64,000 nucleotides of DNA from Ilyonectria destructans (Eukaryota > Ascomycota > Sordariomycetes > Hypocreales > Nectriaceae): assembly GCA_020740775.1 (NCBI GenBank), contig JAHEWK010000026.1, positions 434,001-498,000 of the forward strand, written 5' to 3'. The translations under genes and the position numbers were made by a program. The first letter of the stretch is position 1. Each line of letters begins with the position of its first letter. Below, in pieces: positions 53,586 to 64,000 of this stretch. Under the pieces are notes generated by a model. The model saw nothing but the letters and a program-made list of their open reading frames with translations. It had not been told where the DNA came from and ran no database searches.

Positions 53586-55163
53586 ATGTCTTCCATCAGT
53601 AAAAGCAACCCAAAGGGGGCGCCGCTCTCGAAAACCGAAAGCTCCTCGGGAGGAGTAGTACAAGATGTTCGACTTGGGCCCGCGCCTCAGCTACGACAAA
53701 ATCGTTCCTTCATTTCTATTCTCGGCATGGCACTTGCGATAACTGCGGTCCCATTTGGTGTCGGCAGTCCGTTGATGTCGACAGTATACGGCGGCGGTCA
53801 ACTCTCTCTGTTTGTTGGTGTCTTGGTTGTTGTCATTCTTCAAAGCACCGTGGCCGTGTCTCTTGGAGAGCTCGCTTCCCGCTACCCAACCTCTTCAGGA
53901 GTCTACTACTGGTCATACCGACTCATGGATGAGAAGCACTACCAAAATGCCATGGCTTACTTCACTGGATGGGTGTGGCTTATCGGCAACTGGACCATTG
54001 CGCTCTCTGTCAACTTTGGCTTCGCGTCTCTTATTGTCGCCACGGCTTCAACATACAATCCAGAGTGGACTGCTTCCGCGAACGAAACACTCTTCGTCTT
54101 TTTCGGGATATGCGTCATGATCTTCCTCATCTGCGCCGTCGCCGATCGAGCCCTGCCTTTGGTCGATACTGCGGCGGCTCTTTGGAGCGTCATCACGGTT
54201 GTTGCTGTCCTCCTTGCCTTGAGCATCACTGCAAAAGCTGGTAGACACTCAGCATCTTACGGTCTTACTCATTACGACGGCAGTCTTTCCGGCTGGGGCC
54301 ATGGGTTCTCCTTTTTCATCGGCCTTCTACCACCTGCTTATACACTTTCAGCTATAGGCATGGTCATGTCTATGGCCGAGGAGTGTTCGAGTCCAGAAAT
54401 CGAGGTTCCCCGTGGCATCAGCCTTTGTGTACCAATCGGAGGTGTTGTCATGCTCGTTTTTATTCTTCCAATCTGCTTTACGCTTCCGGCACTGGAGGAC
54501 ATTCTTACGGCGCCGTACGGTCAGGCCTTGCCGTATATCCTAGCGACTGTCACTGGTTCTAAGCCTTTGACCCTCGTTCTGCTGATCATGGTTCTCCTGG
54601 TAACTTTATTTTGCTCCATAAGCATTACAACTACTGCCTCAAGATGCACATGGGCGCTGTCGCGGGGTGACGTGCTGCCCTTCTCGAGAATTTGGTCTCG
54701 AACAATCTTCGATCAGCCCATCTATGCTCTAGCACTCGTCACAGTCTTGCAGATGCTCTTGGGCTGCATCAACCTCGGGAGTACCAGCGCTTTTACAGCT
54801 TTTGTCTCTGTGGGCGTGATCGCTCTGGCGCTTGCGTATCTGATTCCGATCAGCATCAGCTTAGTCCTCGGTCGAACGGAGGTTTCCAAAGCTCGATGGA
54901 CCTTAGGTCGAAGGCTTGGCACAATGGCGAACTCTGTCGCTGTTTGTTGGATTCTATTCCAGCTTGTTCTTTTCAGTATGCCTGCTGCTTTACCTGTAAC
55001 ATCTGTTTCAATGAATTATGCATCGGTCGTGCTTGTTGGCTTCCTGTTCTTGTGCGCCATATACTACTTTGCGTGGGGTAGGAAGAGTAAGTCGAGCCTG
55101 ACTCCTTCTAGCGTTGCCATGCGTAGCTCACAAATTCACAGACGTTCAGGGACCGAAGGATGA
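53586..55163 (+). CDS. APC-family amino-acid/choline-type permease
   Basis: Plasma-membrane transporter of the amino-acid/choline (GABA, choline, UGA4-like) group. It is one exon of 525 residues with about 12 hydrophobic segments. Family motifs: FISILGMALAITAVPFGVGS (segment 1), GELASRYPTSSGVYYWSY near residue 100, AYFTGWVWLIGNWTIALSVN, AEECSSPEIEVPRGI (the conserved E-x-x-x-P-x-x-x-P-R-x-I box) and ALSRGDVLPFSRIW. The first ATG in frame is 53586 and gives MSSISKSNPKGAPLSKTESS, a polar cytoplasmic N-terminus. No damage. A partial copia LTR lies 300 bp upstream and could influence expression. Transported substrate unknown: GABA, choline or another amino compound. Confidence 0.9.
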   Translation: MSSISKSNPKGAPLSKTESSSGGVVQDVRLGPAPQLRQNRSFISILGMALAITAVPFGVGSPLMSTVYGGGQLSLFVGVLVVVILQSTVAVSLGELASRYPTSSGVYYWSYRLMDEKHYQNAMAYFTGWVWLIGNWTIALSVNFGFASLIVATASTYNPEWTASANETLFVFFGICVMIFLICAVADRALPLVDTAAALWSVITVVAVLLALSITAKAGRHSASYGLTHYDGSLSGWGHGFSFFIGLLPPAYTLSAIGMVMSMAEECSSPEIEVPRGISLCVPIGGVVMLVFILPICFTLPALEDILTAPYGQALPYILATVTGSKPLTLVLLIMVLLVTLFCSISITTTASRCTWALSRGDVLPFSRIWSRTIFDQPIYALALVTVLQMLLGCINLGSTSAFTAFVSVGVIALALAYLIPISISLVLGRTEVSKARWTLGRRLGTMANSVAVCWILFQLVLFSMPAALPVTSVSMNYASVVLVGFLFLCAIYYFAWGRKSKSSLTPSSVAMRSSQIHRRSGTEG

Positions 55164-56132
55164 TATTACAATTATCGTGTATTGATGGGTAGGGGACATT
55201 TACCCAGAGTTTGTGTAGCCCAGCTTTTTAGCACAAGCAAGTTAATAAAGATTTTCCCCCCTGTGCATTTCTTTTCCCTTTAGATTTCCCAACTCTTGAA
55301 ATTGCACTCGTGATTCTTGCCCGGACGCAGCATGTTGCCACTGAGTCCGTGGTCTGATTGCCAAAAGCCCCACGTAGATACATGGGACTCGGATGGCGAC
55401 ATGGTCTCGTGGAGTGGCTACAGTGGCTAGCATATCTCGACTGTTGACGAAGTTACACCTACGTCGAGGCCAAGAAGGCTCTATTCCCTAGATGCTCTAC
55501 ATGGACAAGTATGGAGCCTATACCTTTGTCTACAGCTGATGATACGGTGTTCCTGGCCCCTTTGACCAGAGGAAACCTGGTTGAGTGCGATAGCAGTACC
55601 GAGGCTCTACGCTTCATTGCCAAGTGTCACGCTTACACCTGTACCTAATCTATTACTTTGTTATAGTCAAATCCGCTTGATTCATTCACTGGGCCGTCTT
55701 TCAAAAGTAGGTTGTCACAACAAGTAATGGGGATCAGAAGTGGAAAGAAGCTCTCGATTTCTATGTAATGAGGGTCTCACGGGTCGGTCTCATAGACCCT
55801 GCCGCAGTCAGAGGCTGGCCTGGGACCGAAGGTTCCGAGGGGTCCGTTGGTCAGTCCCGAAGCCCGGTTCCGGGGGTCCGGTAGCTCCGTAACCCGGTTC
55901 CGGGGTTCCGGCCTACTCGGACCCTGTCAGGGTCCCCGGCAGCAACCTTGAAATCTGATCCTAGGGCCGGAACGTCGTAATGCCGGTCTTTAAGATCATC
56001 CTAGGGTTTGACATAGGTGGAAGTCAGCAAAGATAGAGGAAAGTAGACAGTCATTCTTTGCAAGAGGCTATACAAGCTCGTTTCCAAGTCTCAGTTCTTA
56101 AATTGGCCGTATAGCATCTGCACTCGATTCGT
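55164..56132. other. Intergenic region
   Basis: No supported gene. It contains the 3' end of the permease transcript and the GC-rich repeat block at 55771-55945. Confidence 0.5.
55771..55945. repeat. GC-rich repeat block
   Basis: Short interspersed copies of CCCGGTTCCGGGG/TCCGG and GGGTCC/GGACCC occur in direct and inverted orientation. The unit CCCGGTTCCGGGG appears twice 30 bp apart. It is compositionally unlike its surroundings and may be the scar of a mobile element. Confidence 0.5.
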
Positions 56133-56690
56133 AGGGATGGGCACGTGCATAATACACATGTGTATTAAGCTGCATTTTATTATAATGAAGCAGCATTTTA
56201 TTCCTAATAAAAAGCGCGCTTTTTATTGCAATATAAACTACCCATATATGAAGCTGCCCAAGGGTCATATAATACAAATAACCAAGCCAAATTAGGTCAA
56301 CTTTTCCCTCGTTCCTTCCCTCTCTGACCCATCTTGGACCTCAAATGTGTCCACAACTGTCTCTTCTCCGTCGGAGGCGGGTTGGTGAGTGAACTCATAA
56401 CAGCCTCAACTTCCAGACTTGATGCGCAATGGATTTCCATATACGTATCTTCGAGAGTAAGCCAACCGTCTTCTGCCAAATCTTCCCAGCTGACTACCGT
56501 AGAATCAACCTCATTGTGATGATCAAGAGGTTGATTCTGAGACTGCGTTAGCCTCTCTAGCACCCGTTCGTTCATGTAGATGAACGCTAACTTGTCAGCG
56601 TTGGCTGGTGTGAGCCTGTTGCGTGCCTTGCTGTGGAGGAAGTTGTTGAAGGAAGCCCACGGCCCCCGGACGAAAAATATACATACATCA
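56133..56690 (-). pseudogene. hAT element 3' fragment
   Basis: Minus-strand frame: WASFNNFLHSKARNRLTPAN, ADKLAFIYMNERVLERLTQS, then an acidic tail (WEDLAEDGWLTLEDTYMEIH) ending at 56297. This is the end of a hAT transposase, after the dimerisation block. At 56137-56170 is a terminus of the type ATGGGCACG followed by the palindrome AATACACATGTGTATT, like the ends of other hAT elements here. The rest of the element is missing. Confidence 0.7.
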
Positions 56691-57204
56691 TACTAATTAT
56701 ATGCACTCAAGGTAGCCTCATTATGCCCCACTTCGGGCGCCAGGTTGAGGGCGGCTCAGGTCACAGGAGTACCAGGGGGGCTGATCGCAGCTGTACTACG
56801 GAGTACTATATACGCACATAGTATATTATCGTCAAGAATGGAGTGGCCGGGACGACACTCTCAGCTTCCGGTTGGTCCATCTGGCTCTTGGCTCGGAGAT
56901 AACTACCAAACACGTAAGATCGACACCCAGCGTGTCAATGTGGCTGGACTTCGACCTGGGCGACCACAATTACCACACTGCTAAATAACGTGGTATGCGT
57001 TACTCCATCGGTTGGATCGGGTCTTTCGCTTATTAGAAACCCACCTACCCAACATCTATAAGAATGTCCAGCATACCCCTTCGTACGAATCAAACCACAT
57101 CACTCCTACACTCAATAATGAATGCCGATATTGTGATTCATAGCGCTATTGTTGCCGAATTGGGTTATGCATTAATACCAGCAGCCCTCGTTTCAGCGGA
57201 CATG
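56691..57204. other. Unassigned
   Basis: No supported gene between the hAT remnant and the LINE breakpoint. Confidence 0.4.
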
Positions 57205-58329
57205 TCAAAGGAACTCTTTGCGTATCGTAAGAATCATCAAGTAGCAGGTCTTCTGCCGTCTGATAGCATCATGGTATTGCTTTGCTGCTCCTCTGGCCGT
57301 CTCCTCAAGCTCCTCACATGTCCGTCCTGCTCGCCTCGACGCTCTGGCGCGATTTCTCCAATGCGTGTATATCTGCCGGAGTTGCGTGAGGTCTGAGGTC
57401 CACCAATGTTTTGCATAGGGTGATGGCTTAGCTCTGGGTGTCAGAGCGCGGACCGCCTCTAGCACCACTGTCATGAGCCTATCAGTCTTCTGCTGTACGG
57501 TACCTTCCTCGTGGGTGGACTCTAGTGCTGCGGCAATTCGAGCGTTGATTTCCTTCCATGGCGCGTTCTTAAGCAAGAGCCGTTTCTCAGTTCGCGGTAC
57601 CGGGACCGAAACATCGAATTCCGTCTCAATAGCCCGATGGTCAGATCCATGCTCAGTGCCGTGTATCGTGCACTTGACTGCTGAAGTTGACAGGTCTGCG
57701 GAAGCAAGGACAAGGTCGACTGTTGTCTCGAAGTCTCCACCGCTCCACGTCTTTGTCCCTCTAGGAAGCAGGCTCGTGAGATCGAGCTCGCTCATGAGGT
57801 CGATGATCTGATCCGCTTCATCTTGCCTCGTTAAGGACACTTCGTCTCCTCCCCATAACTGGTCGTGCCAATTGAAGTCTCCGACGACTATCACATCCAC
57901 CAACCTACCAGCTTGTCCTCTTGCGTCTGAGATGACCTGTCGCAAAGCGTTGCAGGCGTCCTGTAAAGCCTGGGCGTCTCCCCCTGGTACGTAAACGGAA
58001 ACGACCAGAGCCAGCCGCTCAGGGAGTTGCAAGATGGCTGCCGTCATATCCGCCGTCTCTATCGGTATCTGCTCCGCCTCCACGTCCTTATTCACCCACA
58101 GCATGCTTCGGATCGGCCATCTGCCCTCCTTCCAAACTGTAGGAACCATCTTAACCCACCTGGGGTGCGCCATAGGGACTGTTAGTAGCTTGCCGTCCTT
58201 TAGGTGTGCCTGGGGCTCTTGAATCGCTATTACCGCGTGATCTCGAAGTTGCTTATCGTTCATGAGGCTCTCGTGTACCATATCCTGTTTTCTCACATTC
58301 AGTTGAATTACCTGGAACGTCTTACTCAT
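57205..58329 (-). pseudogene. LINE ORF2, AP-endonuclease domain only
   Basis: Exo/endo/phosphatase-type endonuclease that nicks target DNA. It starts [20 protein letters not shown]. Conserved Asn in QLNVRK, Glu in [24 protein letters not shown] (Asp/Asn), DLVLAS and the catalytic SDHRAIE are all present. The linker to the RT ([20 protein letters not shown]) is present, but the sequence then ends (KEFL and stop). About 370 of an expected 1,200 or more residues remain. Confidence 0.85.
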
Positions 58330-59635
58330 GCCGCCTAGGGTGAAGTTTCAGGCAATTTCTGCTGAATGACTCATGCGGTCCGCTGCAAAGAGCACACTTG
58401 GGTATCTGCGCCTGGCACTCACTGTGACGGTGGCCCTCGGTAGCGCACCTTGCACATACACGATTCTTGCTGCACGAGAATGCTTTGTGGCCGAGTTCTT
58501 GGCAGTTATAGCATTGTTCCGGTCCGGTGATCTGCTCGAATACACTCATATATGCTGATTCACCCGCCACAAGAAAGTAGTGTTCCTGTAGTAGTCTCCT
58601 AGCATCGCTGCATTTAGTAAGATATACCACCATGGACCCATGTGTCTTAGGGTTGACCTTTCGGCTCAGCCAGGCCACCTTGGCAATCTGAACTTCGTTC
58701 TCCTGGCTCAAAGTTTCCATTGCTCTGGGGAGGACCTTGAATTCCTGGTCAAAAACGGCCATCCGATTCATGCTATCAACTTTGATAGGGTACAGTTGGT
58801 CGCGGAGAACTCTGGCACCTGGAGCTTTCCTGGCTTCGAGAATGGTCTTGATCTTTTGCATTTCTTCTTCGTTCCTACCAATGATCCTGAGGCGGTTGGC
58901 GTTCCGTCCATCTCTGGTCACTGCGACGCATCGCCAGTGAGGTTCATCACTCGACGCTCGCATTTCCTGCTCAACGGTCTTGCGGATCATTGTCGGTGTA
59001 GCGTCTCCGATGTGGTCCTCGGGCACCCTGGATGTATCCACTGTGCAGAACACCGGTTCTGGAGTTGCCGATCGGGCCGCCGATGAGGATTGGGTGGACA
59101 TGGTAGCGGGTGTCATTCTGGCTGCGTCTGCATACGTCTGACCCAGCGATCGTGGCGTCTCGGTCTTGTTCAGTGTATCTAGCTGTAGTCGAGCCTGCTC
59201 CAGTTCGCCGCAAACCTGGGTGAGCTGGTCTCGGACTTGCGACAGTTCTTGTGCCATCTGGGCCGTGGCCCTGGTCACTTCCTCGGCCATGCGATCTCTG
59301 AGCTTGGTGAACTCGAGCTGAAAGTCAGCCTTCATCGACTCGATTTTCTTGTTGAAGTCCTGCTCCAGGAGTTGCTTCAGGCTCTGGACTGCCTCGACCA
59401 TGCCACCGGCTGCTTTGGGGGTAGTCGTTTTCCGGGCTCGGGTTTGTCCCAGAGCTCCCTCGCTGCTCTCACCTTCCTCCTGCCATTCCATATTACCATT
59501 CTGCTGCTCCATCTCCAGCACCTTCGTCGTTCTGACTCTCTTTCGCTGGGGGCGATGATATCCCCCGCCCGAAACATCCGGTTCGCGTCCCATGACGATG
59601 ATGACGTCTGAAGCGGGGTTCGCAACACCAGACAT
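58322..59635 (-). CDS. LINE ORF1, Gag-like protein with zinc knuckles
   Basis: About 437 residues from the ATG at 59635; another upstream start is possible. A coiled coil precedes the central domain ([20 protein letters not shown], then [20 protein letters not shown]). The C-terminus has two CCHC knuckles ([14 protein letters not shown] and [14 protein letters not shown]) and a third Cys-His cluster ([15 protein letters not shown]). It binds the element's RNA. The stop TAA overlaps the ORF2 start in ATGAGTAA. Confidence 0.85.
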   Translation of the reverse strand: MSGVANPASDVIIVMGREPDVSGGGYHRPQRKRVRTTKVLEMEQQNGNMEWQEEGESSEGALGQTRARKTTTPKAAGGMVEAVQSLKQLLEQDFNKKIESMKADFQLEFTKLRDRMAEEVTRATAQMAQELSQVRDQLTQVCGELEQARLQLDTLNKTETPRSLGQTYADAARMTPATMSTQSSSAARSATPEPVFCTVDTSRVPEDHIGDATPTMIRKTVEQEMRASSDEPHWRCVAVTRDGRNANRLRIIGRNEEEMQKIKTILEARKAPGARVLRDQLYPIKVDSMNRMAVFDQEFKVLPRAMETLSQENEVQIAKVAWLSRKVNPKTHGSMVVYLTKCSDARRLLQEHYFLVAGESAYMSVFEQITGPEQCYNCQELGHKAFSCSKNRVCARCATEGHRHSECQAQIPKCALCSGPHESFSRNCLKLHPRRHE

Positions 59636-60053
59636 CCGGCAAAGGCCTGAATCTCCGCAGACGGTTGCCAGGTCTTTCAAAAGTTATAGAAAAGATAATA
59701 AGAGTTTTCGGATTGGTACGTGCTCCTCTGGGGGATCACTGGTAACTGCACGAAACAGTCGGAGTCCCCTCCAAGTACCGGTTCCCGTCCGGCATAACAA
59801 TCCCTCCTACCTTCCGCGGTAATGCTACCCTATAGCACGGAGGAGGGATGAAGATATACGCTAAGCCAAAAGAGGCAACGTCCGTATTTTCTTTCCTATT
59901 CCAGTTAAAATGCGTGACTCTAATTGGCTACGAAGTGTATTATATAATCGATAATTTATATCAAGCGGATTCAATCGAAGAGCTTTGGAAGATTGATTGA
60001 TTGATACGGAGACCTGAGCTCGACTTGATTGAAACTTGATTGGTATGGATTGA

Positions 60054-60503
60054 TTGGAGGGCAGCGCTGTGGAAAATATCCTGGATGGTGAAGACGGAAA
60101 AAACACACGAGCGCTTGTACTCCTTGACGTTGCATATGTGCCAAGGTTCCATACGAACATCGTCAGTGATAGGAGACTTGCGGGGAAAGGGTTATGGCAT
60201 TGCGGAGTCGACAACACGCTTCGAGTAGGAACCTATGGGGATAACGATATCCTCTGTCGGCTTACCGACCACTACGACCTCGATGTAGTCGAATACAAGC
60301 CCATTTCCTGCCCCTACTACTTGCTCCCGCAATCACCCATCTCAGTGTTCAACGCCTTCCAAACGTATTCTCCTCTTTCCAAGCGGACGACGCCAAGCCA
60401 AAGCGACAGAAAACGGCGATCTCAAGGGTTCCACTTCCGCCTCGACAGGACACTGCCGAACTATGGCATCTTCGCGCTTGCCACGCAGGGCCACAAGCGC
60501 TAG
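60054..60503 (+). pseudogene. Copia protease-region remnant
   Basis: The frame contains RALVLLDVAYVPRFHTNIVS, then KGLWHCGVDNTLRVGTYGDN. This resembles the conserved segment after the protease in copia Gag-Pol (L-x-V-x-YVP-x-F-x-TNIVS). Flanking parts are lost; the C-terminal half becomes unrecognisable. Confidence 0.6.
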
Positions 60504-60654
60504 AACAACTCGACTTACAGACGAAGGGAGTGCGGATCAAGTGGTAAGTATGCTGACGAGCGCTACAAAACAGTGGCTGACCATAGCCCTAAGAAGTGTT
60601 CGCGAAGGGGCCAGATCTAACAAGGTCTAAGCGCTACCCCGTGGTGGGCGAAAA

Positions 60655-60929
60655 AAAAAGCTTTTGCCAAGTTCGCCGATATCTTCTCAAGGTTGACATC
60701 TCAGCCAGCAAGTTTCGATCCCATATCGCTCGAGGAATGGGGGAAGATCGTCTCGGCTCGAGTGGGTAGCGGATTTGAGGAAGACATCAAGCAAATGATT
60801 GAATGGATTTCTGCGGCCCCGGTCGAGAAGGTCTAGTACGGCATAAGTGATGCATCTGAAGATTTATCATACGAGGACCTCGGCCTCAAAGCCTCAAATT
60901 TTGAGGACTGGATTCGCAGGACGCAATAG
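60655..60929 (+). pseudogene. C-terminal remnant of an NmrA-like gene
   Basis: Reads KAFAKFADIFSRLTSQPASF, then SLEEWGKIVSARVGSGFEED, then a TAG at 60834-60836, then YGISDASEDLSYEDLGLKAS, FEDWIRRTQ and stop. This matches the C-terminus of NmrA-like proteins (EEWG...GFEEDL...EW, W/YEDLG...FEDW). It is a different sequence from the gene at 30811. The rest of the gene is not found. Confidence 0.72.
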
Positions 60930-61279
60930 GAAGGACCGCCAACTGAGAGTCCATAAAGGTCGCACTATTTCAAGCTGATAGAAAGAGAAATGGAGCGCAT
61001 ATTGTACACATTTACTTCGTAATTCAAGTGAACCTGCAGTTTAAGCATAGAGATTAAGGAATGCCACACATGGCCAATGGGATCATGGCTTTGTGATTTG
61101 CACGCGGCAGTCGCTCTCGACCAGGGTCCACCAGAGCTCCAGAGCTTCGCGCAGGAGCTCGCGCCCTGTCAGACAATTGGCTCCGCAGGGATCACAGTTG
61201 ACATCGCGTTAATTGATGAGAATTATCTAAGGAGCAAGTGCTCCATGAGAAGCGCACGGTTCCCGTGCAGCTCTTATAC

Positions 61280-61565
61280 AATGAAAGCTTTGCCGGTTTA
61301 GGCAGTAGCAGCTGCCTGCTAGGCAGCTGCAGCCACTGTAGGCAGGCCGGACATGCGACACGCCCCTTTCCTGGGTGTTTTTCTTTTCTTCCTTTCCTCT
61401 CCAGCCCCACGATACATACTGTACAGTACTCGTGTAGTCGCTCAGCTAGTTGCCAACACACTCAGTTGAGACCGTTACATACACATATGAAAGATTTTGC
61501 TTGTTTAGGCAGTCGTAGCTGCCTGCCGGGCAGCGATAGCCACTGGAGGCAGGTGAGTGGCCGGC
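61280..61565 (+). repeat. Two imperfect 70-bp direct repeats with inner hairpins
   Basis: Copy 1 is at about 61280-61350 and copy 2 at about 61487-61565. Both run ATGAAAG, TTTAGGCAGT, GCTGCCTGC, GGGCAG/AGGCAG, AGCCACTG, AGGCAGG. Copy 1 holds the palindrome CAGCTGCC-TGCTA-GGCAGCTG. They lie downstream of the transporter gene. Possibly LTRs of a tiny element or a duplicated structured site. Confidence 0.6.
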
Positions 61566-61627
61566 CGGGCTGACACAACAGGCGCGGACGTTCGCGCCTC
61601 TATTGGCTCCCATGAATCAAACTGCTT

Positions 61628-63490
61628 TTATGCCATGGCAAGGTATCGTGCCGCAGTCCACTCTCTGCATCGTCGGCCCCAGATAATCATCGGCACCGTG
61701 AGCAAGCTAACGGCAATGCAGAGACAGCCAGAAAGGGTACACATGTTATACAGGCCCATCTTCGCAATCCAGGGACTCAAACACATGGCAGTGAGAGTGC
61801 CAAAGGCGTTGCGGACAAACACGACACCGATGCTTGCATCACCAATTACCTACAGGACGTGCATGGTCATTAGTTTGTCCCCGGCGGCAGGGTATGACGA
61901 TCGAGATCTTTTACTTACATCTCTGTATGAGTCCATGAGATATACAACGCAAACATTGCCCAGGGCTGTGCTTCCAAAGCCAAAGATTCCCAAGCCAACA
62001 GCGGGGATATACCATGGCATGCCCTATATAACCTGTCAGCGGCCACATCTCGCAAGCCAAGAAGATTCGTGTAGCCTGCCTGTGAAACAGAGAGCCCAAA
62101 CATGAAGTACCCAGCAGGTGTAATTAGAATAGTAGGCAGAGCAAGCCATAGACGCATCTCGGGCTCGTAAACTCCACCGTTTCGTCTCGCGAGCCATTGA
62201 ATACTGTAATCGGACAACTGCCCACCGAAGAAACCGCCTAGAATGGAGCCGATGAAGGTGGGAATGTTGAGGAGCCCCACACCTGAAGAGGAGAAGTTGT
62301 ATGGAGGCAAAGTGAAGTATATCGCTTGCACATTTAGCAGGATGGCAAGCCAGGCAAGCTGTGACCCGTACACCAGGGCGACAAACGCAACTCCGGGAAA
62401 GGTAAAAAGAAGGATAAAGGGCCGATAGATATGTCTGAAGAGCGCACTACTCCCACCACTAGCAGTGGTGAAGAGCGACATCCGTTGCCAATATGATTTG
62501 AGTGGAATGTCGGCCAGCGTGTTGCTTTGTTCCATAGATAACGTGTCTGCGCCAGTGGTTTTGCTTTTCCGGTCTTGCTCAATGCCATCAATGTCGTCCG
62601 GAATGTCACCTCGAACCATGGGTGTATATACGGTCTCCTCGTAGCAAAAAGCAAACAAGAGCAGTGTCACTCCAGCTAGAATAGAGCTCCACCACCATAT
62701 CCTAGATTCCAATACAACGTGTCAGCTTCGACATGTACACAGGAGGAGGAGAATGACATGGGGAGAGAGGAGGCAGGACGGAATGATCTCGCGTTTGCTT
62801 ACCAGCGCCAGCCTTGTGAAGCGGCAGAGTAACCAGCTGCAACAGGCGCCAGGTAAGTACCGGTGCATATCATGATGGTGAGAATGTTTGTCCGCGAGCC
62901 GCGCTGGTGCACGAAGAACAAGTCGGCTATCGTCAGAGCGCAAATTGTCTCAGTGATTGAGCCTGCCAACCCGGAGACTATGTTGAACCCGTACAAGTCG
63001 CCAAGGGTCCGCATACGCGCCTGCCAGATGGTCGTCACTACCATGATGACGATGCTGAGGAGATAAACGGGACGCCGACCGAACTTGAATGCAAAGGGGA
63101 TGAACATGATACCGCCAATTGCTAAGCCAGCAGTGGAGACGGCAAAGGATTGATTGAGTTCTTCCCACGAAAAGCCAAGCTCTTCGTGGACTTGGCCATA
63201 GACAACCGTGCCAATATCGATGATGGCATAGACAATCAAAGCATAGAAGCAAACAAGGGCGAAATTGGCATTTTTTCGCGAGCGCGACCAGTTCAGCGGT
63301 TCATTCGGGTCATCGCTCGGGACCGGTTGTAAAATGATCCGCCCGTGTTGTCGCTGGTCAGTGACTGTTCCACTGTAAGCCAATGGACAGGACGGTTTAG
63401 GAGGATGCCTCGCTTACGGTCTTCTAGCTGCACGGTGCCTGGCGGGAACGGCCTCGTGTCGGATCTCTCTATATCGACGCTGAGGGGCAT
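61628..63490 (-). CDS. MFS transporter (DHA1/HOL1-like)
   Basis: Membrane carrier of the major facilitator superfamily. The first exon starts MPLSVDIERSDTRPFPPGTV at 63490. The next has the family entry motif DDPNEPLNWSRSRKNANFAL. Segment 2-3 has GIMFIPFAFKFGRRPVYLLS, the conserved G-x-x-x-D/R-x-x-GRR-type loop. NILTIMICTGTYLAPVAAG is followed by a spliced GWRW/IWWW junction, and the central loop reads DDIDGIEQDRKSKTTGAD. The late exon FIGSILGGFFGGQLSDY and the last exon ending ARYLAMA close it at 61628. Introns near 63365-63417, 62702-62802, 62027-62080 and 61850-61920 are short with usual sites. About 500 residues. Substrate unknown; the group includes drug and cation exporters. Confidence 0.82.
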
Positions 63491-64000
63491 GGCGACGTGC
63501 TGGAAGATCTCCCGATGATGTTAGGTAAATAATGAGAACAATATAGTTGGGTTTGGCAACAGGACGGAGGCATTTCCTTATGACACTCCCGTTCAAAAGC
63601 GTGTAGACACGTGGTGGTATATATATTAATGCGCGGGATGACTCGTCTCTACACGGGCTCTTGGACTCCACTTCCCTTACAGATGGGTCCGACCATGTCT
63701 CGGGACTCCCCGGACTTCTGATGTTTTAGCGTGGCGGGAGGCTTATTCAGTCCTAGCGTAGGACGCACTGCGGATGTTGCGCGTTGTGGGGAAAGTGGGT
63801 ATATGCGGGGACAAAGCAAGGACACTACTCTGCGTGAGTCATGGCTAACATGATGCTGAGTGTGTGGAGGTTAGTGCGGCGGCTCTCCTTGTCTGGATTA
63901 GTGGCACTCGTGAGGCGCAAGTGCCCGTGGAGACGGAAGCTGCCGTGCTATTACCATATCATCTCGCGTGCTTTGCGTACTTTCCTGTGTCCTTTTTGAT
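63491..64000. other. Promoter side of MFS gene; no gene
   Basis: No supported gene to the end of the window. A weak minus-strand frame at 63414-63671 is not convincing. Confidence 0.5.

Larger units (their letters stand above)
57205..59860 (-). mobile_element. Tad-like LINE lacking its reverse transcriptase
   Basis: Two overlapping genes on the minus strand: ORF1 (59635-58322) and the endonuclease part of ORF2 (58329-57205). The RT and RNase H parts are absent below 57205. LINEs normally lose their 5' end, so losing the 3' end suggests a later deletion or recombination. 5' untranslated sequence probably reaches to about 59860. Confidence 0.85.

Noticed and set aside
1..64000. tRNA, rRNA, CRISPR or viral structural genes
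   Set aside because: None seen by eye. The repeats found are transposon ends, not spaced CRISPR repeats.

Overview
The window is genomic DNA of a filamentous ascomycete (Pezizomycotina). The signs are short GT-AG introns of about 40-75 nt in almost every host gene, fungal Zn2Cys6 regulators, a rhodopsin-domain membrane protein, catabolic enzymes of fungal type, and many degraded Tad-, copia-, hAT- and Tc1/Fot1-type elements. No rRNA, tRNA or CRISPR array was seen. Species cannot be named from the sequence alone.

Left part (1.4-24 kb): a set of genes that looks catabolic. In order: a short-chain dehydrogenase (SDR, minus) divergent from a 3-dehydroshikimate dehydratase-like enzyme (plus), an FAD-dependent oxidoreductase, an allantoate/anion-type MFS permease, a second dehydratase-like gene with a frameshift, the orphan C-terminal half of a fungal regulator, a small cupin protein, fumarylacetoacetase and a rhodopsin-domain membrane protein. 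Together they suggest uptake and breakdown of an alicyclic or aromatic acid, but no ring-cleaving dioxygenase is present, so the substrate is unknown. A decayed Tc1 element, a small element with palindrome arrays, a Fot1-like tail, a Tad-like LINE fragment and a copia RT scrap lie between these genes.

Middle (24-41 kb): a frameshifted hAT transposon; a Zn2Cys6 regulator whose C-terminus runs into hAT-derived sequence; an intact NmrA-like reductase; a complete 2.95-kb hAT transposon with an intact transposase whose end abuts a truncated alcohol dehydrogenase; and a GH43 glycosidase cut by a 748-bp non-autonomous hAT element with a perfect 8-bp target duplication.

The most unusual structure (41.6-47.8 kb) is a 6140-bp DNA transposon with 34-bp terminal inverted repeats (one mismatch) and a 6-bp target duplication. 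It is inserted in a fungal transcription-factor gene. It carries three genes: a decayed integrase-core DDE transposase with an N-terminal HTH region, an unrecognised gene on the other strand, and a spliced gene for a CxxC-rich protein. The last is interrupted by a TA-flanked element, which itself contains a 483-bp foldback element. The regulator is cut a second time by a young copia retrotransposon (47.87-53.22 kb) with identical LTRs. Its gag and pol share one frame, separated by a single TGA in a readthrough-type context (CAA TCA).

Right part (53-64 kb): an intact amino-acid/choline-type permease whose promoter contains a third, partial LTR; a hAT C-terminal fragment; a Tad-like LINE with overlapping ORF1/ORF2 that has lost its reverse transcriptase; copia and NmrA remnants; a direct-repeat pair; and an intact MFS transporter on the minus strand. 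In several places the target gene can be read through in frame once the inserted element is ignored. This gives good evidence for the insertion history.
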